64,000 bases of DNA from Chrysomallon squamiferum (lineage: Eukaryota > Mollusca > Gastropoda > Neomphalida > Peltospiridae): positions 13,274,172 through 13,338,171 of the forward strand of contig CM022669.1 in NCBI GenBank assembly GCA_012295275.1. Reading direction: 5' to 3'. Positions 13,401-26,814 of the stretch are shown piece by piece (the stretch's first letter is position 1; every line of letters begins with the position of its first letter). The notes under the pieces were generated by a model. That model worked only from the letters and a program-made list of their open reading frames with translations, ran no database searches and had not been told where the DNA came from. The position numbers and the translations under genes are program-made.

Positions 13401-16251
13401 TCAAACCAATTTTTGTGACAAAAAAAATGTTCAGTTTTAAGATATATAAATTATTCTTCAACAAACCATCTCCCCAGCTAAATATTTTCCCCTCTGTTGA
13501 CAGTGCCAGTGTATGTCCATCAGATCCTTTTGATGATGACACTTTTTTGATTTTGTGGATTTGGATCAAAGACTATTTTCTTTGGCAGTGCTTGGTTGTT
13601 GGAATCTCCAAGACCAAGTCGGCCATAACTGCCCTTGCCACAGGCACTGACCGACCCATCAGTGTGAATGATAAAAGTACAAAACTGACCAGCTTCAATC
13701 TGTCAAATAAGAAATTCATTTATAGTAAAAATGTATGTTTATACTGATGATATTTTTATATAAATTATAATGTACAAATTATTAAGCAATTATAGGATAA
13801 TTTAGAAGTCATATTATAAAAGTGCATATGTTGCAGCATTATTTAGTCTGATAATAATAAAATATGTGTTGCAGTATTTTTTTTTTTCTTATATTACCCA
13901 CTGATAATAAAATAAATTGGTGTTATTTTGTTAAGATTTCATTATGAGCAGACATTCTCATCTGGTAACAAATAAAAATACCATTCAGAATTGGAAAAAC
14001 AGAAGAATAAAGCTGTTTGTGTTCAGGACAAAATATCACATTGTTAGTGACTCTATAATTAATATTAAAAAAATGAAAATAATGTTAACTAGTTAAAGAA
14101 GAAAAAGAGGATTCCTAATTATTTTTTTTAAATTAAAGTAAACTTCTAATAATATTATACTTTAATTTTTTTTTTTTTTTTTTAAATATGAATTAAACAT
14201 TCCAAAAAAAAACCCAAATATATTTCAATTTTAACAGATAAAAAAGAAAAGCATCAAAACAAAAAAACAAACAGCTTTGCTCCAAAGTCAGCATGTTAAA
14301 AACATTTACAAAGATGTCTCTCTGAAGTCTGTAATACCTGCTGACACTCAGGAAATGACGATGCCTGTTTGGGGATGAGGATTTTCTCCACCGAACCCTC
14401 TGCGAGTTGGTGGCTGCTGTTGCTACCCCAGGTGTACATATCACATGGCATGGGTGCAGCAGCCACAACAGCATTATGGTCGTTGGTGATGACAGGATTG
14501 TTTTTATTTTCATCGGGACCAGAACAAGTGCTGGCATACTCCTCAGCCAAAGATTGAAGCTGAAATCACAGATAAATATTTTAATGTGTATTTGTGGGTG
14601 TGTTCTCATATTTTTGAAAGTTAAAGAATGCTTTGAATTTTAAAATCATGGTTTAAAATCAGTTTAGAATATATACATGAATTACCTCATCCAATAAATG
14701 AAGACCAGCTTTATACATGGGAAACAGATCATTTTCCATTTCCATTGGTTTATTCTTTTTAGCAAAACAGCAAGGACCTCCCTGTAATTAAAAATCTAAT
14801 AATTAAAATATTAAGTCAAATTATCAGATACCAAAAAAACATAAATTGGTTAACTAAATAAAATTTTTTAAATTTTAATATTTTATGCTATTGTGCTAGT
14901 GTTATTCTGTTTAAAGTGATCACAGTTTAATCACTTCAAAGTTCAATGACACAAAACTATTTAGGGAGTGTGTGTCCATGTCCTATTTCAATACATTAAC
15001 AATATTATCTGTAAGATTTAATATAAATAACCACTGTTATAATCTTTTCAGGAAATATTATTTTAACCATAATTAATATTTGTAAATATACTTACTGTAG
15101 AATTAAAAGTAAAATTTATAAGGAAAATTATTTTATCATTTTTTCATATCTGTATTTGACCATACACATTCATTCCTCTTTTTGTTGGTATAAACAAACT
15201 CTATAACCTAATCAGTTTTAAACAGTAGGATACAGTTAAACTTAAGTACACTTTATTACACTCCTCATTTTGAAAGACAAAAAATTAAAAAGAGAAAAGT
15301 AACTTTATAATTACTTACAGCTGATTTCATCATTGACTGCAAGACATTGTCAAAAAAGCTCCATCGCAGCATGCCCTGACTAGCCTGGTTTCCTCTCTTC
15401 TGTTCAAGCTGAGCCGTAGTTGACACATCCAGAGACAGCTCAACCCACTCCAATAAATATCTGAGTGATCCTCGCTGGGTGGCTAGAGAAATCATCAAAT
15501 CTGAGGCTAGCTGTTGTCCAGGGGTATCCGCACCACTCGAAGGGTTGGCTGCAGCACACAGAAATTTCGTGATTTCGTTTAAAGAATCGACTCCCAGGAC
15601 AGTTATTTTCGTTTCATTGGCTAGTGAAAGCGGAGGTAGAGACAAGACAACATCGATGGCAGTGCGAAACACGTCATTACAGAGTGAAAGCTGGCCGCAG
15701 CTTCCAGCCAAAGTCCAGTTCTGACGCATCAAAGAAAATAACAAACTTAAGCCAGTTTTCACTCCCAGTTCGACGAGGGCTTCATTCCCCGTTGGCATCT
15801 GATATGAGATAAGTGTGGCAGTGTCTCGATTCTCAGACTCAGCCTCTTCGTTATTTACCAAATGATCGGCTCTAACATTGTGCTTGTCGTGATACTTGGT
15901 TGAAATCGCATGGTAAATCCGTTGAAGAACGATCAGACGTTTTTGCAACCTGGCTGCAAATGGAGTTCTAGTATAAACAATATCTGCAAGTTGCAACTGA
16001 CTGGAAAGAAGTAAATTAAGCAAATGCTCCTGTTCATTCACGGAGTATATTTCCTGTTCGAAGTCTGCAATCACTGGTCCGCGGAGATGAACGGCATTCT
16101 GGGACACTAGCTGGACTTCTCTGTTTGACATAAGGTTTTCAAAGTAAAGGTCCAGTGTTTGTGGATTTATGATGTTTTCACAGTCCTTCGGCATCCAAAG
16201 AGAATTTAAATGTTCAATCCATTTCAGCCTCATATGCTGCTTTGAGGCCAT
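285..16251 (-). CDS. HERC1: HERC1, giant HECT/RCC1 E3 ubiquitin ligase, N-terminal ~1375 residues (22 exons, partial)
   Basis: Exons in transcript order: 16251-15319, 14781-14686, 14559-14338, 13699-13467, 12869-12790, 12243-12147, 11025-10882, 10432-10305, 9805-9661, 9182-9011, 8522-8388, 7856-7691, 6823-6698, 6121-5960, 5394-5239, 4847-4715, 3999-3811, 3322-3137, 2384-2205, 1599-1485, 885-680, 407-285. All have AG/GT borders, and phases agree at every junction once one base is dropped in exon 4. The start is [19 protein letters not shown], colinear with vertebrate HERC1. Exons 3-10 encode the first seven-bladed RCC1-like domain (for example [42 protein letters not shown]). Exon 13 carries the conserved [20 protein letters not shown] and exon 22 has [13 protein letters not shown]. 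The SPRY, WD40, second RCC1 and HECT parts lie outside the window. Known family role: RLD1 acts on ARF/Rab GTPases and the HECT domain ubiquitinates substrates. The frame break near 13557 is described separately. Confidence 0.95.
519..593. repeat. (AC)n microsatellite with AG interruptions
   Basis: About 75 bp of AC dinucleotides interrupted by a few AGAC units, in the HERC1 intron between exons 21 and 22. On the transcribed (minus) strand it reads GT/UG. Confidence 0.97.
1174..1205. repeat. (GT)n microsatellite
   Basis: About 16 GT units in the HERC1 intron between exons 20 and 21. Confidence 0.95.
1425..1462. repeat. (CA)n microsatellite beside HERC1 exon 20 donor
   Basis: About 19 CA units. 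In the pre-mRNA this is a UG repeat starting about 22 nt downstream of the exon 20 donor (GTAGGC at 1484). UG repeats are known binding sites for TDP-43/CELF-type splicing factors. An effect here is inference only. Confidence 0.95.
1597..2000. repeat. ~78-bp intronic tandem repeat containing copies of the HERC1 exon 20 acceptor
   Basis: Repeated units share GATCTGTCAAATAAAACAGC and the following ~60 bp. They begin at about 1597, 1680, 1758 and 1836, with a more diverged copy near 1974. In transcript sense each carries TTATTTGACAG or a variant followed by exon-like sequence, so the true acceptor (exon starting at 1599) has look-alikes with exon-like starts at 1682, 1760, 1838 and 1976. Confidence 0.9.
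2361..2656. repeat. 74-bp tandem repeat, four copies, overlapping HERC1 exon 19 acceptor
   Basis: Units start at 2361, 2435, 2509 and 2583, exactly 74 bp apart with a few mismatches. The first unit spans the real splice acceptor and the first ~24 exonic bases of exon 19 (starting at 2384). The other three place the same TTTCTCAGAAAAGATTTCC segment in the intron, at 2458, 2532 and 2606. Confidence 0.95.
4509..4670. repeat. Degenerate ~55-bp tandem repeat, about three copies
   Basis: Three diverged units share ATTCTCCAACAGATCA-like cores at about 4527, 4587 and 4647, in the HERC1 intron just downstream of exon 16 (4847-4715) in transcript order. Confidence 0.7.
6860..7246. repeat. GATA/GACA compound tetranucleotide array
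   Basis: Nearly 390 bp of GATA, GACA and GGTA units in the HERC1 intron between exons 12 and 13. The long minus-strand reading frame across it (repeating Tyr-Leu-Ser-Ile) is a by-product of the repeat. Confidence 0.95.
8268..8299. repeat. (CA)n microsatellite
   Basis: About 16 CA units in the HERC1 intron between exons 11 and 12. Confidence 0.9.
13467..13699 (-). CDS. HERC1: HERC1 exon 4 (RCC1 repeat) carrying a +1 frameshift
   Basis: This exon encodes [20 protein letters not shown] then [16 protein letters not shown] in phase 0. After FDPNP the conserved continuation [18 protein letters not shown] appears only in the next frame, and the original frame hits TGA. The exon is 233 bp. Flanking exons require 232 (phase 0 in, phase 1 out). 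Removing one C of the CC pair (plus-strand GG at 13557-13558) restores [13 protein letters not shown], which matches the vertebrate protein without a gap. Sequencing or assembly error is the simplest reading. A real null allele is the alternative. Confidence 0.9.
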
Positions 16252-18692
<2,441 letters not shown>

Positions 18693-20412
18693 GATACTGT
18701 GTTCACTTGATTTTTGGCTTGTTTTTGTGGATAAACAACTGTAGATAAAAGTTTGTGGGGATGTTGTTTTTTTGGATATGAAAGGTACTTTTTAAAATAG
18801 TTTTATAAAAATAAATAACAGCCTAATGTGTTGTTTGTTTTTATGGACCAGTCTTTATTAAAGCTTAAATTTTTTAAAGGTTTTTTTAAAGTTTTTTAAA
18901 AGAATAAATAACAAGCTTTTGAAGATGCATGGCACAGAACAGTTCTCTTTTATGATGATGGTTTCATTTTAATTTTTCAATTATTTTATTTATATTAATA
19001 TTTTAATCTGATATGTGCTGAATAAATTGAACATAAAAATTGTTTGACATTTTTAAAAAAGAATTTTATTTATTCGTTCATTCATTTAGTTAATATATAT
19101 TTACTTATCATTTCTTTCTACTTATTTATTTGTACTTGTTTATTTATTTACTTATTTTATATTTATTTATCTTTTTCCTTTTATATTTATTTATTTATTC
19201 ATGTTATATAAAGAGATATAAAAGAGTCCTTCTTCGTCAAATGATAGACTAATTAGCTGTGGATTACTCAGTCTGTAAGGACTTTTACATTTCTATTAAA
19301 TACAAATAATTTTAACATAAATGTCAGCTTCTACATGTTTTCATAAATTCATTATTTTATTGTGATACATACAACAATGAACATCAGTGGATTACTTTTC
19401 TTTTATAACTAATACCTAACAAAAATAACACCGTGTATTGTTAATATCAAACTATTCCCATTTATAAAATTACTTTTTTGGACTGAAATAAAATGGTGTT
19501 TTCAAAAGCAATATGGAAGTATCAACACAACTCATACGTTGGCGATGCAGTGATGTGAAGCAATATGCACATTAAACTACACATCAAAGGAAAAAACTAT
19601 GAATTTCTATTTGTATTTGACCAAAAGATAAAGTATTTGTATTTATCTCTGGATGGAACACCAAGGATTCTGAAAATAACAACAAATACGTCTGGCTGAG
19701 AACAAATTAATAAAAATATTTATTTAAACAAATGAAAATTTTGCTAATCATGCATGCAAATAGAATTATATCACAAGTCACTTTGAAAATGCCAGCTTTT
19801 CTGTGTCAATGACTAACACAACAATGTGTAATAATTTATTAAACATATTTACAAATATGTCACAGCACTTTCTTTTATATACATTGAAAAACATATCACA
19901 GACTATTAGCAAATATCAAAAACTTAAATATAAAGTATTCCTTAGTATTTTCTTCTTTATAAAGTGAAAAGTATCACATATTCCAAAAAAATAAACATAA
20001 AACATGTATATATTTTCTTATATAATGTACTGAAAATAAATGTAACAGTATCACAAACAAATTGCCAGTTACCTAAAATTAAACTGGTCAAACCCTGTCA
20101 TTTTATGATGAAAGAAACATTATTCTTTGGATAAATGAAAACTATTAATAAAAAGATTAAAAACACAATCATAACAGTAATGTTAATTGCAACTGCAGCT
20201 TTTTTTAGATTTTGTTAAACAGGTTCAAAAATTTTCATACTCAGACTTTCATAACCGTTTTAGAGAATCATGACAATTCTTAGTTTTTAAATGAGAAAAT
20301 AAATTCCGAAAATATTTATAAGTGGTATTCAGAAGAACAGATGTTATGAAGAAACTTTTCTTCTTTTTAAAACTTTTTAATATAATAGTTTTTTGACGTT
20401 TTTAATTTTTAA

Positions 20413-20443
<31 letters not shown>

Positions 20444-21257
20444 ATTACTATAAATTAGTTACTGTGCATTACTTAGTAATCAGTAGTGACTTGATTTTTG
20501 AATAATACAAACTTATATTATTCTGTTATTCCACCTTTACATTAGAGATGATATTTATTTTTATATATTTGAAATAACATTTAATATAAACTGATAAAAA
20601 AAAGAAGGTAACTTGTGTTAAATAAAAAAATTAAAAAAAACATTTAATAGAAAACAATTGTTTAAACACAAACAGCTGAGAAAAAAGTAAAGAAAATAGA
20701 AAATAAAAAATTAAAAAAAAATAGAAAAGAAAAAAGTAAAGAAAATAAAAAATAAAAAAAAGCAAAAAATAGAAAAGAAAAAATAAAGAAAATTACAAAT
20801 ATATTACACTGCCTTCCTGTTATCTTGCAAACATTAATAGATAAAAAAAAGCAAAGAAAAATGAATTGCAGAACTGGTGGGATATTTCAAAATGTGAATT
20901 AATTAAACTGAAAGAAAGAGAAATCACAGGAGTATCTGTCACATTACAAGATTGGAATTTTCAGTAATGATTAAAATTACCCAAAATATTACATTCTACT
21001 GAAAAAATAATTCATGACTGCACAATGAAATTTTAGTTACCCTATATTTGTTAAGTATATACATGGATAACAAAATATTTCCATCTTTTTGATTAAATTA
21101 TTTATCAGTTGTACAGCTATAAAATATGCTTTTACAACAAAAAATTGCTTGGTGTATATTAATTTTTTTTTTACATATATATATATACATTTTCTATACA
21201 AGACATTGCACTGATTTATTCACGATTAACTCGGGCTAGTTTTTAATCCAGCTCAAA
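18693..21257. other. Convergent intergenic/3' UTR interval
   Basis: About 2.6 kb between two convergent genes. It contains 3' UTRs and AT-rich filler: a TTTA-rich stretch at about 19060-19200, T17-19 near 20410, and an A-rich purine tract with internal repetition at 20690-20790. No conserved reading frame, RNA gene or transposon recognised. Confidence 0.6.
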
Positions 21258-22014
21258 CTAGATGTAGGTTTCTTTACAAACTCTCGAACACTGACTTCCA
21301 TCTGAACTCATTTTCATAAGTGGACTCGTTACACTGATTGAATTGCCATTCGAACCCCAAGTTACTGTGTGAACCATTGAAGTGGTGGACTCCAGTTCTG
21401 ATCGACAAGCAAAGGTTTCCACATTGGTGGAATAGCGGAGGATGGGTTTCAACATGGCTGCTCGGTACGATGTAGAGGCATCGACGTTTGACGGGGTCAC
21501 TGAAACCATCACATTGTATGACCTTGATGCCTGTGATGGAGTCTGCTGCCTTGAATTTGTGTGGTTTTGCCAATTCGGTGGTGGCTGTATGTGATTTTCA
21601 TTCCTGTCGAGAACGGGAGATGTGTTGATGACTGCATTTCCCTTCACAGGAGACAGGTAGATGATCTTTATCACCTGGTTCTGTTTTCTCCAGTGCAGCA
21701 GAATCTGCATGTGATGTCTGACAGCAATCTGAAACAGAAGAGAATTATTTATGATTTGAAAAATCCGGAATACTAACAAGAAGCTTAAATCTGAACAAAC
21801 AAAAATGTCTTATTCATATTTTTATATTCAGGATACTACTGAAATTTAAATTTGAATTAATAAGAATGTATAGTAGTTTTTTTTTATATTTAGGACTTCA
21901 ATGAAACTTAAATTCTAACAAATGAAAATGGTGATTTATATTTTTATAAAGAGGATTTTAACTGAACAAAAATAACACTGTTGTATATTTTCACTCCCAT
22001 TATGGGACAACCAA

Positions 22015-22047
<33 letters not shown>

Positions 22048-24161
22048 CTTGACAGATAAATTAACATAATGTGTACCGCTTCTGAGATCCTTTATTAGCC
22101 CAGTGTTTAACAACTAAATAAAAAAGTAAAATTAAAAGACTAATAAAACTTACAATGCACCAAATTAAGAAGATGATAAGCAGACTGATGGTGAGGCAGA
22201 TGAGACCTGGCACCTCCCAGCGATCACTCCACTTTGAGTAGTATTTAACACCATTCAGACACAGGTAGGCACTCAGCAACGTCAGTGGTGTGAGAACGAA
22301 AAAGCACACAATGTCGCAGATTAGATTCTTGCGTTCGTTTCCCGATCTCGAATGACGGACAAACTGTGATAAATAAATAACAGTGTAAGAATGTATGTAA
22401 ATTGATGAAAAATATTAGGTGATTCATGAACTGAGCATGGTGTTTGTGAATATTTAATATTTAAATATTTATTTCTATTTAAAAAAAATAAAAAGAGAAA
22501 AGGAGTAGTTCTGATTATAATGTATGTGGATAATGTATTAATTATGTTATTTAACTTTTCTCAATGTATTTTCAAATTATGTTAATATTTTAAATAATAT
22601 AAATACTGAAAATTTCAGTGAAAATATAATTTGTTTCAAGAAATATTTCACAATAATCATCCATGGATGTGCAAATAAGAATGTTTAAAAAATGCAGAAT
22701 TAAATGATTTAATGTGTACTAACATCAAGAAAAGATCTTGGTTTTCTTCGCACTTTAAATTCATATTTACAGATTTCACAGCGAGTTGTGTTTGAAGTAC
22801 CTAGCCACTTTTCCAGGCAACTCAGATGCAGCATTCCTACTGATCCTGTGCAGTAACATGGTGACAAGAGACTTTCTTGTGTCGAGCCTTCATGACAAAT
22901 ACGACAGATTGGTATGGAATCACTGAAACATATTATTTTAATTATGTTAATTATAGTGAAACAAAACTCAAATATTCTTTCAAACAAACAGTTTCTCTAG
23001 GTTAATCTGAAGAACTTGTAAGAAATTAAAATTGTTTTTAATTATCTCTCAGTATGATTTATGTTAACTGTTATTATTATTTTTCTTTTTTCTAAGGGCA
23101 ACTCTTCAAAAATGCAAAAGCACACATTCTGATAGACAATTCATAAGACATTTGAGAATGAGGTTTTACTAAACAGTGTGACAATGTAGGGTTTTTTTTC
23201 TCAAAGATAAAATTAAACTTATTTTCAACTTGTGATAAAATACAACTTTAGACTAGTACAACATTCATAAAATAAATAAATAAATAAATAAATGGACACA
23301 CACAAACACCAGTTTTTTTTTTTTTTTAAAGCAATGGGAAATACTGCTTGACTTTGATTTGTTACTGGTATTAAAATAAAAAATAAAAATTCTGGAACCT
23401 GGACATGCTAATCCTCACATCAGTGTATGTCCCTTGCCCTGAGCCTGGCGTGCTTGTTTGCTTTGGAACTGGAGTGTGTGGAGTCGATGGCAGTGTTTGC
23501 ACACTTCTCATAGAAGTTTTGGACTTTTTCTTTGGCTCATCTTCTAACATTCTGCATTCAGAGCTGTGCCAGCCAGGGTCCAAATCAATGGATGTTGACG
23601 ATTCTGACATAGCTGCATAAAAACTTGGTGTTCGTACAGGAAACCTTGTGTTTTCATTGGAATCTGATGATGTAGGCTATCAAGAAATTGTGTTTATCAT
23701 GTATCAGTTTTTTTTTAATAAATATGTCTGTGTTTCTCTCAGTGTCTTTGTATGTGTGTGTGTGGGGGGGGTAGTAATCAAAACCATCAATAAATGTGCT
23801 AATTATAATTTAAAGCAATTTATTACAATTTTACAGGTATCACCGAAAACATTTTTTCCAAATGTACTCCGAAAATTATAAGCTGTCATACTTAATCATT
23901 TTAAAAATAACGATAATAATAATAAATTTAATAAATATAAAAAAAAAAAAAAAAATCAGACTGCTTTTGCTTTATTACTTCAGAAATACAAACTTCAGTT
24001 CCAGCCTGTAACGGAATACTTTCTTCGACATTGTTTTCAATCGATCGTTGCTGTTCACTAGCTGCAGAAAACTGACTTTCTAAGCTTCTTCTGGCCTTTG
24101 ACTTCTTCTGTTGGACATTGTCGCCAGTGTTCTCATCATCGCTTGAGTCATATGACTGCAT
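21258..24161 (-). CDS. MARCHF3: RING-CH membrane E3 ubiquitin ligase, MARCHF3/MARCHF2-like, 446 aa
   Basis: Exons 24161-23979, 23676-23399, 22922-22724, 22363-22154 and 21728-21258, with phases consistent throughout. Residues 1-153 are a Ser/Glu-rich cytosolic extension. Residues 160-205 form a C4HC3 RING-CH finger (C160, C163, C176, C178, H186, C189, C202, C205) beginning CRICHEGSTQESLLSPC, closest by eye to vertebrate MARCHF3. Two membrane helices lie at about 237-256 and 271-290. The basic HWRKQNQV segment follows, as in the family. The tail ends in KETYI, a class I PDZ ligand matching the KETVV/EETPV ends of MARCHF3/2. Family role: endosomal or Golgi ligase that ubiquitinates membrane proteins for trafficking and degradation. 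At 446 aa it is much longer than the ~250-aa vertebrate proteins because of both termini. MARCHF2 versus MARCHF3 orthology is unresolved and may be a shared pre-duplication gene. Confidence 0.9.
22017..22046. repeat. Poly(T) run in RING-CH gene intron
   Basis: Almost 30 consecutive T (A in the transcript) within intron 4 of the minus-strand RING-CH gene. Confidence 0.95.
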
Positions 24162-24278
24162 GTGTTATAAACAAATGACTTTTGTATTGCTTACTGCAGA
24201 TATTGATGGAAAACGAGTCCGTCAAACAAAAAAATTAATGACTTTTCACAACTTTGAAATATCCCACGGTTTCATAAT

Positions 24279-24301
24279 CACGTGACTTGTCACATCACGT
24301 G
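24279..24301. promoter_or_regulatory. Paired CACGTG E-boxes
   Basis: TCACGTGAC at 24278-24286 and TCACGTGAT at 24295-24303. These are 17 bp apart and about 120-140 bp upstream of the RING-CH start codon. CACGTG is the bHLH (USF/MITF/TFEB/MYC) core, and the first copy with flanking TCA/TGAC resembles the CLEAR-type element of lysosomal genes. Function is inferred from position only. Confidence 0.5.
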
Positions 24302-25361
24302 ATACAACAAAAACAAACAAAATGTCGGAAGTTTTTGAATGCAAATCAATTTAAATTACTTTTATAATTTATATAAATATATTTATTTTTGATTCTTTAA
24401 AGATGAAAATGTTGTACGAAATTGCAATGGGATTTATTATGTTATAGTTGACAAACATTTATTTGTTGTTAAATTGCGACATTAACTAATAACTGCATAG
24501 TTATTCCTCCCCTAATTTATAATCCGCTCCAAATAATAATTAAGAAATTTAACTGGCTACGGAAAATGATACTATAGTTTAATACTAATAATGTAAACTA
24601 TAAATAGATATACGTTGCATAAACAATACAAATTTGGCGTAAAAAAAAATATATATAATATATATATATATGTATATCCTTAACTAAGCCGTTTCAGACA
24701 TAATTCCTCTTTTAAATAGATTTTTTTTGTTGTTGTCTTTAGGATGATATTAAAATGTAATAAAATTGCATATGTAATTTATCTGAATCGCAGATATATG
24801 GATGAGTGGGTGTACTTAGAGTGAAACTTTTTCCTAATAATAACCGTCAAATCTAAATGGCGTTAGATTCTCTGCTGCATTACTAAACCAATTCAAACAT
24901 AATAATTTGTATTTATTTGTTTATTTATTTATTATAAACCTATGCTGTAAAAATATGTTTTGAGTTTCACTGCAGTGTCAGAAAACATGATTACAATGTA
25001 TCTGTGGAATAATGAATTAATAACTTAACTACATTGTTTATACCGCCATCTTTCTGTTTCATTTATTTCTCTTTATATGGTCCTCAGTTTTCTACATCCT
25101 CACACAACTGTATATTTATGTCTTCTTCTTCTTTATCTTTGGAAAACTGTCAGTATAGACAGCTACAGATGGAACATTAAAAATGGCCAATCCAGAAAGA
25201 CCCTGTTCTTAGTTTTGATGACTGAATGTTGATTTAATATTTCTATCAAAATTAAATTTAAAAAATCACTGAAACTTTCAGCGATCTATAAAACTAACCA
25301 TTTGTTTCTAATACCAGATTATAATGTTAAAAAAGGTAAATTCCAGGCAGCAGTTGCCATA

Positions 25362-25384
25362 TATGGTCATGTCACATGACCATA
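25362..25384. repeat. 23-bp palindrome (11-bp arms, 1-base centre)
   Basis: Left arm TATGGTCATGT and right arm ACATGACCATA are exact reverse complements around a single C at 25373. A second small inverted repeat (CTCCC-AGT-GGGAG) lies at 25407-25419. Confidence 0.9.
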
Positions 25385-25907
25385 CAGTCCCCAGTGCTAA
25401 CGAAAGCTCCCAGTGGGAGGCAGTCATTTTAATCTATCTTGCTAGCACATACTCCCCACTAATTACTTTAAAACATTATATTCTGATCTTTATAGAAGAG
25501 GAAACAATGGATATTATTTCATAAAGCCACATATATTTTATTATCGGGTAGTCAAACACAAATTTAAGAGTAAAACGGAATTATAGATCATGTATTTCAG
25601 CTAATATTTCGTCGTTCCACAAGTACATATTAATCTTATTGTAAAACACAAAAGAGTCCATCAGACATTGGTTAACATAAATAGATTTATTTAATAAATA
25701 TTAATACCAAAATAAATAAATAAATAAATAAAATGGTGCATGAAACGGACATTTTCACGCATTCTATGTAGTTTGAATTTTTAAGACTAGAATATTTTCA
25801 AAAGTTAATAATACAAATTTTATTCTCCTCATTTTATCTTTCTGTCCATGATTGTCCGTTTGTTGCACCCTAGAATTTCTAATCAGTAATTCTCTTTAAA
25901 GTGAATA

Positions 25908-25910
<3 letters not shown>

Positions 25911-25954
<44 letters not shown>
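25911..25954. repeat. (ATT)n microsatellite
   Basis: About 15 ATT units in intergenic DNA. Confidence 0.95.
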
Positions 25955-25955
<1 letters not shown>

Positions 25956-26243
25956 AAATGAATAAATAAATAAATAAGTAAATTTGTTGGCACTGACAAT
26001 GGGACACTAATACCATTATACTTTCAGTTCGATCAAAACGAAAAACTGAATCTCTGAAAATTAATTTGTCATAAACAGCGTATAGTAAAAAGCTTTGGAT
26101 GCTAGACAGAATCTAACCGTTGAAGCTGTAATTGTTCTCTTTTCCTCGTTTCAGCTGAGAGCTTACTTCTACGTAATACACAATTAAATTATGTATGATT
26201 TACAGTTGGATTGCTGCCACCACTGGTGTTTTACACTTAGATT

Positions 26244-26282
26244 ATGGCGGACATGTTCTCCAAAGAGCTACATTCGCACGCG
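26244..26282 (+). CDS. Candidate alternative first coding exon (13 codons)
   Basis: ATG at 26244 opens MADMFSKELHSHA and stops at a GCG/GTAATC donor in phase 0. The next exon of the unrecognised gene (28064) begins in phase 0, so splicing would give an alternative N-terminus in place of exon 1. The stretch is less AT-rich than its surroundings. It could also be an upstream ORF in a 5' UTR exon, or chance. Confidence 0.25.
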
Positions 26283-26814
26283 GTAATCTGGGTTTGTCAG
26301 AATACCTGATTGTGTCACACACCTGATACTTGGCCCGTTTAGTACTTAATTATATAGCCTGTGATTTGCAAATACGAAAAAAACGAAATAAAAGGCACAA
26401 GACTCTGAAGTGTTTGCCTTATATTTGTTTTCCATAATTAAAGCTCGTATTAAGTAAGTTATATCGCCGGGTTTTAGTCAGGCTTTGCTGACAAGGCTTT
26501 AAACATAAGTCATTAATCCATTTACGTAAGTGGCAGTTTCACTGTTTGTGTGGATATCTTCAGCGAGTGGTATGGGTGTTCCAGAAATGAAGAAAACAAA
26601 ATATTACATTTCATTTGTTATGGAATACTGAAGCTGATTGAAATATTCTGAAGACATTAATTTTACCTTTAGAAAAGAAAAAGAAGAAAAAAAATCAGTT
26701 CCAATTGGAATAAGTGAAATTTTTATTTTCTTCTTTTCTTTTCGTTTACCTCTGAATACCGCCCAAAGACATGAATAAAAATTCATAAAGTGATTGGATA
26801 TAAAAGGTTTAACA

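Larger units (their letters stand above)
24162..26814. promoter_or_regulatory. Divergent intergenic region between RING-CH ligase and the unrecognised gene
   Basis: About 2.65 kb with no confirmed coding exon. Notable items are two CACGTG E-boxes 17 bp apart (24279, 24296) just upstream of the minus-strand gene, a 23-bp near-perfect palindrome at 25362-25384, an (ATT)n tract at 25911-25954, and a candidate plus-strand first exon at 26244-26282. Segments at about 26200-26560 are less AT-rich than their surroundings and may hold the plus-strand promoter. Confidence 0.5.

Noticed and set aside
22245-22427. Minus-strand frame overlapping RING-CH exon 4
   Set aside because: Out-of-frame shadow of exon 4 (22363-22154), whose own frame encodes the membrane helix and splices correctly.
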